17,663 nt of DNA, from NCBI GenBank assembly GCA_002387605.1, contig DGJU01000017.1, positions 1,826 to 19,488 of the forward strand, read 5' to 3'. Position numbers and translations under genes: made by a program. The stretch is from Alphaproteobacteria bacterium UBA4588 (GTDB taxonomy: Bacteria; Pseudomonadota; Alphaproteobacteria; Puniceispirillales; Puniceispirillaceae). A model generated the notes under the pieces. That model was not told the DNA's origin and did no database searches. It saw only the letters and a program-made list of their open reading frames with translations. Each line of letters begins with the position of its first letter. The first letter of the stretch is position 1. Below, one piece after another: positions 1 through 7,908 of the stretch.

Positions 1-461
1 GTCTCATGCGCCATTTTAACGATAGCTGACGGGTCTTCATGATCATCTAAAAATGGTACTTTGACGAGATTTCCGCCAAATCCGATGACATGATAATTGA
101 ATGTTGGATAGGCGCCATCAGTGGTGACAACAGACACATCTTTCGTCACAAACAGCCTCACCAGATAGCCAAGCAGCCCGTCTATCCCCTCGCCTATGAC
201 AATATTGCTGAAATTAACATTATGTTTTTGCGCCAGAGCCGTTTTCAGATCAAAATTTTCAGGGTCACCATACTGCCATATTGCATCAGCTTCGAGCCGA
301 ATGGCATCACACGCCAGAGGAGATGGACCAAACACACTTTCATTCGCGCCAATGCGTGCCAGAAACTGCCGCTCTAGCTGGCGTTCTTGTGTTTCCGGCC
401 CCACAAAAGGAACGGTTGATGGCAGGCTGTCAATTAAGGTCGTAAATGGGGGATGTGTCAT
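1..461 (-). CDS. HisC-like PLP-dependent aminotransferase, N-terminal part (cut by window edge)
   Basis: A minus-strand reading frame opens at the ATG at 461-459 and stays open for 153 codons to the window edge, so the C-terminal part is outside. A Shine-Dalgarno-like AGAGGG lies about 7 nt upstream of the start. The translation has features of fold-type I aminotransferases of the histidinol-phosphate type: ARIGANESVFGPSP near residue 38, then GDPENFDLKTALA, then VIGEGIDGLLGYLVRLF (the cofactor-phosphate loop region) and DGAYPTFNYH. These resemble the N-halves of HisC and related class I/II aminotransferases. The PLP-binding lysine would lie beyond the window, so catalytic competence cannot be judged. 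It lies 234 bp downstream of the CoA-transferase operon in the same direction and may have its own promoter. The specific substrate is not determinable; HisC-like proteins often act outside histidine synthesis. Confidence 0.85.
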   Translation of the reverse strand, partial: MTHPPFTTLIDSLPSTVPFVGPETQERQLERQFLARIGANESVFGPSPLACDAIRLEADAIWQYGDPENFDLKTALAQKHNVNFSNIVIGEGIDGLLGYLVRLFVTKDVSVVTTDGAYPTFNYHVIGFGGNLVKVPFLDDHEDPSAIVKMAHE

Positions 462-501
462 CAAAACCCTCTTTAATCGTAAACACCGGATATTACGCAG
501 T

Positions 502-531
502 ATCCTAGCGCTAACAATCAATCCTGAGCAA
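502..531 (-). promoter_or_regulatory. Possible promoter for the aminotransferase gene
   Basis: On the minus strand, TTGCTC (531-526) and TAGGAT (507-502) are separated by 18 bp, about 40 bp before the aminotransferase start codon. Both hexamers are partial matches to the sigma-70 consensus. The rest of the 462-695 gap shows no gene and no convincing terminator, so read-through from the upstream operon is also possible. Confidence 0.25.
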
Positions 532-695
532 GGGCGATATATACCACATCACTTGCCACCAGCCTTGCAGGGCTGTCGGGCGGAAAATAACGCAGAACGC
601 GATGAGAGGTTGCATTCCCATGCAGGGTTTAAATGTTGGGTCAGCATCAAAACGTCACAAGACTTAATTTTAGCGTAGCAAACATATTCACTTTT

Positions 696-1940
696 TTATT
701 TCGTTTTTAGTCTCATATCAGAGACGATAATGTGGTCATCTTTAAGCGCTTCAATCTCATCGAGTGACATATCAAGTAAATCCTTTAGAATTTCTTCATT
801 ATGCTCCCCCAATAAAGGTGCTGACAGATTTGAACTATAGTTCCATTTTGAAAAAAGTGGCGGCTGCCCGGGGATTGGAAATGTGCCAATATAGGGGTCA
901 CTTATCTCTCGTATTGTTCCACGTTCTCTCAACTGGGGAAGCTGAATTGTATCATCAATAGTAAGAACAGGCGCTGCGGGTACCCGCTCCCTGTTAAGGA
1001 CTTCTAGCACCGCCTCACGGTTGGATATAGTTGCCATCCAACCCTCAATAATATCTTTGAGCTCGACCCTGTTTGTTCGGCGTTCGTGAGGTGATTTAAA
1101 ACGTGGGTCATCCGCTAATTCAGGCATATTCATTGCTGCAAGTATACGCGTCCACTGATAAGGCATGAGCATTATCTGAACATAGCTTCCATCGCCAACA
1201 TGAAATACACCCGTTGGCCCACCGTTAAAATGCTGCGAGCCAGAGCGAGGCGGAAGTGCCGCCTTGCCGCGAATGCCTACACGCGGAATTAAATCTTCAT
1301 GCATCTGCACGTAGGTATCTAACAGTGAACAGTCAATGAATTGTCCTTCGCCAGTGCGTTCACGGTGCAATAATGCAAACCCCACAGCCATCGCTGCGGC
1401 TACGCCAGTAGCACTATCACCCATTGCAATTGGAACTTGGACAGGCCCCTGATCTATCTCTCCAATCTGTGAGGTAATGCCGGCATAAGCTGATGCCATA
1501 TAGTCGAATCCCGGTTGTTGCGAAAGCGGTCCGCTTTGTCCTGCCATTGAAATTGAGCACATTATAAGACGGGGATTAATCTCCTTCAGGTCTTCGTAAG
1601 AAAGCCCCATACGGGCAATTGCCCCCGGTGCAAAGTTTTCGACAAGTACGTCAATTTTTGGCAGCATTTGTTTTAAAATTTCTTGCCCACGCGAACTTTT
1701 TAGATCAATAGCCAAACTCTTTTTTGAATGATTATGCTGTGCGAAATATGTACTTTGTGTACAATTTTCATTTTTGTCGCCGCGTGCACGCAAGCCTGAT
1801 TGACGGCCGTGATCTCCATTCGGCACTAACTCTACTTTAATCACCTCCGCTCCCATCTCTGCCATTATGCGCGTACAGGTTGGTCCAGCGACAAATTGGG
1901 TGATATCAAGAATTCTGTATCCTGTAAGCATGGGCATCAT
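696..1940 (-). CDS. Class III CoA-transferase (CaiB/BaiF/formyl-CoA transferase family), last gene of the operon
   Basis: The 414-residue product has the length of family III CoA-transferases, which move CoA between carboxylic acids in the cytoplasm. The N-terminal motif GYRILDITQFVAGP (residues 7-20) followed by MGAEVIKVE is the family CoA-binding start. Next come LAIDLKSSRGQEI (77-88) and ENFAPG (101-106). The GDSATG motif (174-179) places the likely nucleophilic aspartate at D175, equivalent to Asp169 of formyl-CoA transferase. GEGQFIDCSLLD follows in the core. The start ATG overlaps the stop of the upstream glutathione transferase gene as ATGA, indicating translational coupling; AAAGGCC upstream may serve as ribosome binding site. 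A second ATG follows immediately. The acid substrate is unknown. It is only distantly similar to the other CoA-transferase of the operon (3383-4627), so the two probably differ in substrate. Confidence 0.9.
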   Translation of the reverse strand: MMPMLTGYRILDITQFVAGPTCTRIMAEMGAEVIKVELVPNGDHGRQSGLRARGDKNENCTQSTYFAQHNHSKKSLAIDLKSSRGQEILKQMLPKIDVLVENFAPGAIARMGLSYEDLKEINPRLIMCSISMAGQSGPLSQQPGFDYMASAYAGITSQIGEIDQGPVQVPIAMGDSATGVAAAMAVGFALLHRERTGEGQFIDCSLLDTYVQMHEDLIPRVGIRGKAALPPRSGSQHFNGGPTGVFHVGDGSYVQIMLMPYQWTRILAAMNMPELADDPRFKSPHERRTNRVELKDIIEGWMATISNREAVLEVLNRERVPAAPVLTIDDTIQLPQLRERGTIREISDPYIGTFPIPGQPPLFSKWNYSSNLSAPLLGEHNEEILKDLLDMSLDEIEALKDDHIIVSDMRLKTK

Positions 1941-2674
1941 GATCTTGGGCCTTTATTAACGAGTGGTTTGGTTTGTTTTTTATCATCAGAGTGAGATGAG
2001 CCGAACAAAATATCCCATGCATCTCCCGTAGGCTTACCCTTGTTTGGGTTTAATCGCTCCTCCATCACCTTTAACCCGCGCTGGACTGCAGGGCGTTCTC
2101 GCACGGCGCTATACCAACGCTGAAGATTTGAAAACTCAGATAATTCTTGTCCCTGCCACCGATAAGGACGAAGCCAAGGGTATACTGCCATATCCGCAAT
2201 TGAATAGTCACCGGCAAGAAAAGGAGTGATTCCTAATCGCTTATCTAGGACATTATAAATTCGTGTTGCCTCTTTTGTGTAGCGGTCAACCGCGTAAGGA
2301 ATCGTTATCTTTGAATATTTGCGAAAGTGATGCGCTTGCCCAAGCATTGGCCCAACACTGCCCATTTGGAACATCAACCATTCAAGAACAGCTATCCGTG
2401 ATGCTGTAGATTGAGGCATAAATTTTTCCGACTTTTCAGCCAAATAAATCATGATGGCACCGGATTCGAAAATAGTTATTGGTTTTCCGTCTGGCCCATC
2501 ATGGTCCACAAGTGCAGGCACTTTATTATTTGGATTTATGGACTGGAATTCAGGTGTATATTGCTCACCTTTGCCTATATGAATTGGAATGACAGTGAAA
2601 GGGACACTCAATTCTTCAAGAAGAATGCTGACTTTATAACAGTTAGGTGTCGGCCAAAAATAGAGTTCAATCAT
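1937..2674 (-). CDS. yfcG: Glutathione S-transferase, YfcG/YghU (Nu) type
   Basis: The product (245 residues from the ATG at 2674) matches my recollection of E. coli YfcG along its length. Visible matches are YFWPTPNCYKVSILLEE (5-21), IGKGEQYTPEF (33-43), NPNNKVPALVDH with the cis-proline, FESGAIMIYLAEK (69-81, Glu/Ser binding the glutathione gamma-glutamyl group), GPMLGQAHHF, and YNVLDKRL with YSIADMAVYPW. Nu-class enzymes are glutathione-dependent disulfide reductases with Thr and Asn near residues 9 and 11, both kept here. A TTG in frame at 2689 would add five residues, but it lies within the purine-rich AAGGG that serves the 2674 ATG, so I chose the ATG. The gene sits between two other genes of the operon and overlaps the following CoA-transferase by 4 bp. 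A catabolic role with the neighbours is inference; the biochemical substrate is open. Confidence 0.88.
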   Translation of the reverse strand: MIELYFWPTPNCYKVSILLEELSVPFTVIPIHIGKGEQYTPEFQSINPNNKVPALVDHDGPDGKPITIFESGAIMIYLAEKSEKFMPQSTASRIAVLEWLMFQMGSVGPMLGQAHHFRKYSKITIPYAVDRYTKEATRIYNVLDKRLGITPFLAGDYSIADMAVYPWLRPYRWQGQELSEFSNLQRWYSAVRERPAVQRGLKVMEERLNPNKGKPTGDAWDILFGSSHSDDKKQTKPLVNKGPRS

Positions 2675-2713
2675 GCTAATACCCTTCAAACAAACACTAG
2701 TTCAAATCCTATC

Positions 2714-2728
2714 CATTCACGCTGAATG
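2714..2728 (-). other. Small intercistronic hairpin after the DsbA-family gene
   Basis: CATTCA and TGAATG form a perfect 6-bp stem around a 3-nt loop, immediately after the stop codon of the 2729-3331 gene and about 40 bp before the glutathione transferase start. There is no T-run on the minus-strand side, so it is not a convincing terminator; it could be an mRNA processing or stability element, or chance. Confidence 0.25.
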
Positions 2729-3331
2729 CTAAGTTTTTTCTAATCCAGCTTCTTTCAAAACATGCTCCAGCAGCCAAATCCGATCATGGCCCCAAAACTG
2801 CTCCCCGTTAAAGACAAACAGCGGTACACCAAAAATTTGGTCTTCAACGGCTTCTTCATGTGATTGCTCATATGCATCAACACCGTCACCAGACAGGTAT
2901 TCTTGGTAATTATCTGCAGATAGTCCAAGTTCCGATATGATTTCAATAACAGCTTCTGGGTCGTCGGCTGCAAATTCCCGTTTAAAAAACCCGGCAAACA
3001 CTTTGGTACTATATTCTTTGAGGAGGCCGTGCTTTTCAGCAAAAAGGCCCCCAATCAATGCCGGTGTTGTATCAAAAATTTTCAAAGGACCACGCAACAT
3101 CTTGCCACCATATAGAAGGTTGGCATTACGCCTTACATCCATGTAAGAATATTTGACCTTCCACTCTGAATAAATGCTCCGCTGCCCTTTTCCTTTCAAG
3201 CGAAGCTGGAACGGACGCCACTTAATTCTTACGTTATAGCGCTCTTCTAACGCGTAAGCAGGCTCAAACGCCAGAAAGGCATATGGGCTCTTATAATCAG
3301 AATACATTTTTATAATGGCAGTTTCACTCAT
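2729..3331 (-). CDS. DsbA-family thioredoxin-fold protein, 2-hydroxychromene-2-carboxylate isomerase / kappa GST-like
   Basis: The 200-residue product begins with a strand followed by SDYKSPYAFLAFEPAYALEE. The usual CxxC of DsbA is replaced by serine (S15-P-Y), as in the glutathione-dependent HCCA isomerases and kappa-class GSTs. The middle is helical and the end holds the family signature GVPLFVFNGEQFWGHDRIWLLEHVL (about 169-193), with the cis-proline of the thioredoxin fold at GVP. Length fits the family. A ribosome binding site AAGGGA lies 5-6 nt before the ATG. Known relatives isomerise aromatic ring-cleavage intermediates with glutathione (naphthalene pathway), but many have unknown substrates, so an isomerase role is only likely. 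No signal peptide is visible, suggesting cytoplasm. Its place beside a glutathione transferase and two CoA-transferases suggests glutathione-dependent chemistry in one pathway. Confidence 0.82.
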   Translation of the reverse strand: MSETAIIKMYSDYKSPYAFLAFEPAYALEERYNVRIKWRPFQLRLKGKGQRSIYSEWKVKYSYMDVRRNANLLYGGKMLRGPLKIFDTTPALIGGLFAEKHGLLKEYSTKVFAGFFKREFAADDPEAVIEIISELGLSADNYQEYLSGDGVDAYEQSHEEAVEDQIFGVPLFVFNGEQFWGHDRIWLLEHVLKEAGLEKT

Positions 3332-3382
3332 GTCTTCCCTTTCTCATTCTTCTCAGTAAAATAATATGTTAACGCGCTTCTG

Positions 3383-4627
3383 TTATTCATTTAACCATTC
3401 CTCTACCACAGAGTCATTGTGTTCACCCAGGCGCGCGGACGGTGTGTGATTGTCGGTATTTGCCCCTGAAAACTTGAGGGGAAATGTCGCAACAAGAGGC
3501 CCGTCCATACCGGGATAATCAGGGTGGAATGTTGGCGTTAATAATTTGCGATGTTGTAGATGTTTCCACTTCACAAGGTCTTGTGCCTCACGAATTGGAC
3601 TACACGCGATCTCACGCTCTATACATCGCTGCATAATCGTGGCGATGGGGAGTGATTTTACCCAATTACCAACGATGGCATCAACATCCACATTATGAGA
3701 GATACGCCAACTCAAATTCATGTAGTTAGGATCATCTTTAAGTTCGGTTCGCCCCATAACCTCAAGAAGGTTGCACCAGTCTGCCTCTGTTGCCGCCCCA
3801 ATGGCCACCGTACCGTCTAGGGCAGCGTAGGTGTTGAACGGTGAAAACCTTACAATACGATTACCTTGTCGGGGCACGAGATCTAGTTGGCCATAACAAT
3901 CCCACGGCTCATCATAGATAAACGACACAAGACAATCCGACATAGATACGTCAATGAATTGACCCTCACCGGTTCTCGTTCGCTGGAATAAGGCTCCCAA
4001 AACTCCTGACAATGCGAAAGTCCCTGCGATGCAATCGGAGACCGATGAGCCAGACTTGTAGGGCGCACCATCGGGTTTGCCAGTAACACTCATCAAACCG
4101 GATGACGCCTGTACCATAAGGTCATATGCTTTTAGCTCACTTTCTGGCCCGGTAGCGCCATAGCCAGTGATTGAGCAGTAAATGAGTTTAGGGTTTTGCT
4201 TTCGAAGGCTTTCATAATCGACGCCAAGCCTTCTCGTTACACCAACGCGAAAATTCTCAACGATAATATCTGCTTTTTTTACCAGTCGTAAGAATAGGGC
4301 GTGTCCGTCTTTGCTTTTAAGGTCAATAGCAACAGATTTTTTCCCACGCGCCCTTTTGAGATAAGCAACACCAATATCATCTGGTGTCTGGCGCTTCATA
4401 GAAATCCCAGAGGGTCCAAAGAATGGCGGAGCATTCATTGTTGGGTCACCTCGCAAAGGATCGTCAATTCGCACAACCTCTGCGCCAAGTGCTGCTAGGT
4501 ATGATGTCGCCTGAGGGCCAGACAAAAATCGGGTAAGATCAAGAACTCTGACCCCTTCAAGAATTTTCTTTTGATTTGCATCTAATTTTGTTTGTGCATC
4601 TGCACTGTCATGAGAATTTTTGGACAT
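3383..4627 (-). CDS. Class III CoA-transferase (CaiB/BaiF family), first gene of the operon
   Basis: The 414-residue product is a family III CoA-transferase with a hydrophilic extension of about 24 residues before the conserved start GVRVLDLTRFLSGP (25-38). It continues with LGAEVVRIDDPLRGD (48-61), RGKKSVAIDLKSKDG (94-108), ENFRVGVTRRLGVDYESL (124-141) and SITGYGATGP (152-161). The nucleophilic aspartate is probably D198 in SSVSDCIAG, followed by GEGQFIDVSMSD. It would transfer CoA to or from an unidentified carboxylic acid. It is the promoter-proximal gene, divergent from the LysR regulator, and is followed by the DsbA-family gene after 51 bp. The ribosome binding site is weak (GGGA about 10 nt upstream). 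Codon use and G+C look lower than in the right half of the window. Confidence 0.9.
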   Translation of the reverse strand: MSKNSHDSADAQTKLDANQKKILEGVRVLDLTRFLSGPQATSYLAALGAEVVRIDDPLRGDPTMNAPPFFGPSGISMKRQTPDDIGVAYLKRARGKKSVAIDLKSKDGHALFLRLVKKADIIVENFRVGVTRRLGVDYESLRKQNPKLIYCSITGYGATGPESELKAYDLMVQASSGLMSVTGKPDGAPYKSGSSVSDCIAGTFALSGVLGALFQRTRTGEGQFIDVSMSDCLVSFIYDEPWDCYGQLDLVPRQGNRIVRFSPFNTYAALDGTVAIGAATEADWCNLLEVMGRTELKDDPNYMNLSWRISHNVDVDAIVGNWVKSLPIATIMQRCIEREIACSPIREAQDLVKWKHLQHRKLLTPTFHPDYPGMDGPLVATFPLKFSGANTDNHTPSARLGEHNDSVVEEWLNE

Positions 4628-4657
4628 TCACAAGCGTCCCACTCGACAACATTTATT

Positions 4658-4672
4658 TCAATATGTTATTGA
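4658..4672. promoter_or_regulatory. Inverted repeat in the divergent LysR/CoA-transferase promoter region
   Basis: TCAAT and ATTGA form perfect 5-bp arms around the spacer ATGTT. It is centred at 4665, about 40 bp upstream of the CoA-transferase start and 50 bp upstream of the LysR start. In AT-rich DNA such a repeat could be chance, but the position is where a LysR activator or RNA polymerase would bind. Confidence 0.35.
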
Positions 4673-4683
4673 TAAGATAAATG

Positions 4684-4700
4684 TATGCTATTTTTGCATA
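4684..4700. promoter_or_regulatory. Candidate LysR-type operator (T-N11-A inverted repeat)
   Basis: TATGC and GCATA are perfect arms around a 7-base spacer (TATTTTT). The inner T and A give the T-N11-A pattern typical of LysR-family recognition sites. It lies 14 bp before the LysR start codon and about 27 bp (centre to centre) from the other inverted repeat, so it could serve both autoregulation and control of the divergent operon. The binding itself is inferred. Confidence 0.45.
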
Positions 4701-4714
4701 TGAGGTAAGAAATA

Positions 4715-5659
4715 ATGCTTTTAGCGTTTCCAGATATCAGCTTCAAACACCTTAACGCGATTGTATCACTTGCCCGTTTTGGCAGTTTTATCGCAGCAGC
4801 AAGTTACCTCGGAATTTCACAGCCAGGGCTTACTCGAATTATTCAACAGGCGGAAAAGAGGCTGGGAACACGTTTTTTTGTCCGTGGCCCCCGCAGCGTC
4901 ACACTGACAGCAGCAGGACATGATTTCCTGCCTTTTGCTGAACGCATCATTGATGAGTTTCTAGGACAAGCCGACAAACTGCGTACAAGCTATAGTAGGT
5001 CTGAAATACGAATAACAATTTCATCTCTCATGTCCGTCTCGCATTTTGCCCTTCCAGCTGCGTTAATGGAATTTAGACAAACCTATCCTAATGTACTGGT
5101 AGAAATTCGAGAAGGTGTCGGCAATTCAATTCAAGAGAATGTTCGAAACGGTCTTGTTGATTTTGGGATAGGAAACGCTGAAAAAACAATGCCGGGAATA
5201 ACCATCGAATCAATAATGGAGGAGACATTTTTTGTTGTTCTACCTCAACATCATCCATTAGCGAAACATGACGTATTGCAGCTTCGTGATTTAATTAATA
5301 CCCCATTAATCTCGATGCCAGTCGAGTCAGGACTACGTCGGTTCATTGATTCTGCGGCAGCAAAAGCGGGTATCAAACTCACACATAGCGTAGTGACAAA
5401 CCAATATAGCAGTTTATTCAGCTTTATCGCAAATGGACTAGGCATCTCTATTGTACCATCCTCTGTCGTTCCCCCTACTGATGAAAACGTCTTTGTCGTA
5501 AGGCCATTGACGCCATCAATTAACAGACGGATATGTGTTATGTATCTATCAGACCGACCACTAAACGTCGTTTGTGAAGCCTTCTTGCGAACACTTCGTC
5601 CTTTGCTAATCAATGCAACAGGATACAACCAAAAACCTTTTCCTCATCCAAATTTATAA
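4715..5659 (+). CDS. LysR-family transcriptional regulator
   Basis: The 314-residue protein has the standard LysR length and layout. The N-terminal winged helix-turn-helix is at about residues 10-70: FKHLNAIVSLARFGSFIAAA, then YLGISQPGLTRIIQQAEKRLG (recognition region about 31-51), then FFVRGPRSVTLTAAG. An effector-binding domain (about 93-300) carries typical elements such as ALPAALMEFRQTYPNVLVEI, LVDFGIGNAE, FFVVLPQHHPLA and GLGISIVPSSVV. GAGGTAAG upstream of the ATG supports the start. It is transcribed away from the four-gene CoA-transferase operon with only 87 bp between, the usual arrangement in which the regulator controls the divergent genes in response to a pathway metabolite. The effector cannot be told. 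Nothing recognisable follows it before the tRNA terminator at 5815. Confidence 0.93.
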   Translation: MLLAFPDISFKHLNAIVSLARFGSFIAAASYLGISQPGLTRIIQQAEKRLGTRFFVRGPRSVTLTAAGHDFLPFAERIIDEFLGQADKLRTSYSRSEIRITISSLMSVSHFALPAALMEFRQTYPNVLVEIREGVGNSIQENVRNGLVDFGIGNAEKTMPGITIESIMEETFFVVLPQHHPLAKHDVLQLRDLINTPLISMPVESGLRRFIDSAAAKAGIKLTHSVVTNQYSSLFSFIANGLGISIVPSSVVPPTDENVFVVRPLTPSINRRICVMYLSDRPLNVVCEAFLRTLRPLLINATGYNQKPFPHPNL

Positions 5660-5814
5660 CTTTGAGTGAAAATTAAATTACGTCCCTCACGCCAACCAAA
5701 TCCGTGTTGCCACCCTTAAAAGTAAATAAATACCGTTTTCTTGAATGTGACATAATACTCTCTAATCATTGGACATTTAGGAAAAAGAAAAGCGTCACCA
5801 AACCTTCAGCACAC

Positions 5815-5848
5815 AAAAAAACAGCCCCCGACCAAAAGGCTGAGGGCT
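5815..5848 (-). terminator. Rho-independent terminator of tRNA-Glu
   Basis: Read on the minus strand, AGCCCTCAGCC and GGTCGGGGGCT form an 11-bp stem (one A-C mismatch, two G-T pairs) with a TTTT loop, followed by a run of seven T. It begins 33 bp after the tRNA 3' end and is in the right orientation for it. On the plus strand there is no T-run, so it is unlikely to end the LysR transcript. Confidence 0.85.
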
Positions 5849-5880
5849 TATTAAATATATGATTTTATGCTTAAATTTAA

Positions 5881-5956
5881 TGGCATCCCGTACCGGATTT
5901 GAACCGGTGTTGCCGCCGTGAAAGGGCGGTGTCCTAAACCACTAGACGAACGGGAC
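5881..5956 (-). tRNA. tRNA-Glu (anticodon UUC)
   Basis: The minus strand folds as a full cloverleaf of 76 nt. The acceptor arm is GTCCCGT with ACGGGAT, closed by a G-T first pair. The anticodon stem CCGCC/GGCGG encloses CTTTCAC, giving anticodon TTC. The T arm is ACCGG-TTCAAAT-CCGGT. The discriminator is G and CCA is encoded at the 3' end (5883-5881). It is the only RNA gene seen. The rest of the 5660-6060 gap holds only its terminator, a likely promoter and AT-rich DNA without a gene. Confidence 0.97.
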
Positions 5957-5973
5957 GCAGTAGAACATTGTTG

Positions 5974-6002
5974 TATCTAATCAAAACAGAACCGAAAATC
6001 AA
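5974..6002 (-). promoter_or_regulatory. Likely promoter of tRNA-Glu
   Basis: On the minus strand TTGATT (6002-5997) and TAGATA (5979-5974) are separated by 17 bp. The predicted start would be about 10 nt before the mature tRNA 5' end, a normal leader length. The -10 match is modest. Confidence 0.4.
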
Positions 6003-6060
6003 CCCTACTAATTGCCAAAAATACATCAGGGGTGAAAAATCGGTTATTTCGTCATTTTTG

Positions 6061-7860
6061 CTACCCTATCGCGATATCTTCAATATGGAGCTGGACAGCT
6101 CCGCCGCCCCGAAAACTATCAACTCTCACCCTACCTAAAACTGAGACAGGGCCTAAGTCTGGGGTGGCTGCTAGCGCCCTGCCAAGGGGTGTGGTTGCGG
6201 CCGAAAAACAGATGGCAGAAAGCGGCCGCGCCGTTTTATCATCTAATTGAACAGAAAGATGCTGTTTTTCAGCGCCAACCCATCGCAGGTTTTTTAACTG
6301 GCAATGCGTAATAATAAAGCGTGGTTCTGGATGACCTACGCCAAAAGGACCTACTTTTTCCAGCCAGTCGGTAATATCTGATGTACAGCCAGCCACTGAC
6401 AGGGTGTGAGAGGCAACAAAAGACCGTTTTGGCGGAGCATCGCCAAACGCTGCGCTGGCACGCCCGTTAACAAAGCTGGTAAATGCCGCAAGCTTATCGC
6501 GGTGAAGCGATAATCCTGCCGCCATATCATGTCCGCCGCCAGATAATAACAGGCCGTCCTGCCGCGCTGCCTGAATGACATCTCCCAAAGACAATCCCGG
6601 CACACCCCGACCAGACCCCTTACCCCTACCCTCATCATCAAAAGCGATCACAATGACCGGGCGGTTATATTTATCCTTCAATCTGCCAGCAACAATGCCA
6701 ATAACACCTTCATGCCAGCCCTGACCTGATAGAATCAGAACCGGCCGCGCGGCATCTTCTGTCAGCTGTTCTTCTGCCAAGGCTTCTGCTTGCAACTGCA
6801 CAGCCTGTTCGGTTGCGCGCCTCTCAACATTCAACTCATCCAGCCTGAGAGCAAGCGAGCCGGCAATATCAGCATCCTGCGCTGTCAGCAGTTGAATCCC
6901 AAGATCGGACTGTCCAAGCCGTCCGCCTGCATTAATGCGCGGACCGAGCAAAAACCCAAGCGTATGCGTGGTTGGCGCCGCAGCAAGCCCCGCAACATCA
7001 CATAAATGCCGCAAGCCAAGATTCTGGCGGGTCGCGAGCATTTTCAAGCCCTGCTTCACAAACACCCTATTTACATCACGCAATGGGACGACATCGCACA
7101 CTGTTGCAAGCCCAACCATATCAAGCAGGGTCAGCAAATCAGGCATTGTACCAGATGGCGGTGTAATATTACGTGTCCGGCATTCCCGCATCACACCGGC
7201 AAGCACCAGAAAACAAACCCCTGCAGCACACAGATAGCCAAGGCGACTATCATCATCCAGCCTGTTTGGGTTCACAACAGCTGTTGCAACAGGCAAGGTT
7301 GGACCGGCTTTGTGATGATCGATTACCAGAACATCCATATTTTGCTCTGCTGCCTCTGCCAGAGGCTCATGCGCCGTAATACCGCAATCAACTGTAATGA
7401 TAAGGCGCGCGCCCTTCTCTTTTAGCTGTTTAAGGGCTGTGATATTCGGCCCATAGCCTTCAGAAAAGCGGTCAGGGATATGGCAATAGACCGGAATACC
7501 GAACTGCCCCAGAACCTGCCTGAACAAGGCAGCTGAGCAGGCCCCATCAACATCATAATCGCCAAAAAGACCGATCGGATGTCCCTCTTCAATCGCATCA
7601 CAAATTCGGCCAATTGCCTTATCTGCATCGCGCATAACCAACGGATCTGGCAATGAGTTGCGCAAGCGCGGCTCAAGAAAATCATCTAGTGATTCAGATG
7701 TAACGCCATGACGTGCAAGATGCATAGCAATCGCAATAGGGATGTTATGTGCCTGCTGCAAATGCTGTGCGAGCCGCTTTGTTTGCGCATCTGGCAGTAC
7801 AGAGGGCGCCTCTTGCCATGTAGCGCCCGAAAGGGACTGGTAGGTCTGTGCTTCGCTCAT
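6061..7860 (-). CDS. recJ: Single-stranded-DNA-specific exonuclease RecJ
   Basis: The 599-residue protein has normal RecJ length. It degrades single-stranded DNA 5' to 3' in recombination and mismatch or base-excision repair. DHH-family metal-binding motifs are all present: DYDVDG (101-106), TVDCG (156-160), and VIDHHKAG with DHH at 181-183. The DHHA1 nucleic-acid-binding part carries GPRINAGGRLG and later GKGSGRGVPG and SGGGHDMAAG; an OB-fold-like C-terminus follows. A GGAGG and a closer GAGGT precede the ATG. It lies 48 bp after hom in the same direction, so the two are probably one transcript. No terminator is evident between the recJ stop and the tRNA promoter. Confidence 0.97.
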   Translation of the reverse strand: MSEAQTYQSLSGATWQEAPSVLPDAQTKRLAQHLQQAHNIPIAIAMHLARHGVTSESLDDFLEPRLRNSLPDPLVMRDADKAIGRICDAIEEGHPIGLFGDYDVDGACSAALFRQVLGQFGIPVYCHIPDRFSEGYGPNITALKQLKEKGARLIITVDCGITAHEPLAEAAEQNMDVLVIDHHKAGPTLPVATAVVNPNRLDDDSRLGYLCAAGVCFLVLAGVMRECRTRNITPPSGTMPDLLTLLDMVGLATVCDVVPLRDVNRVFVKQGLKMLATRQNLGLRHLCDVAGLAAAPTTHTLGFLLGPRINAGGRLGQSDLGIQLLTAQDADIAGSLALRLDELNVERRATEQAVQLQAEALAEEQLTEDAARPVLILSGQGWHEGVIGIVAGRLKDKYNRPVIVIAFDDEGRGKGSGRGVPGLSLGDVIQAARQDGLLLSGGGHDMAAGLSLHRDKLAAFTSFVNGRASAAFGDAPPKRSFVASHTLSVAGCTSDITDWLEKVGPFGVGHPEPRFIITHCQLKNLRWVGAEKQHLSVQLDDKTARPLSAICFSAATTPLGRALAATPDLGPVSVLGRVRVDSFRGGGAVQLHIEDIAIG

Positions 7861-7908
7861 ATACCTCGCCGCCTCCTTATAAGATGCTGATGATTAGTGT
7901 AACTGATA

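Noticed and set aside
90..678. Plus-strand ORFs of 95 and 160 codons at the left end
   Set aside because: They are antisense to the minus-strand aminotransferase, which has a ribosome binding site and clear family motifs. No motif or start signal supports the plus-strand frames.
5881..5956. tRNA-Glu as attachment site of an integrated island
   Set aside because: No integrase gene and no direct repeat of the tRNA 3' end were found near the left limit of the block (462-700).
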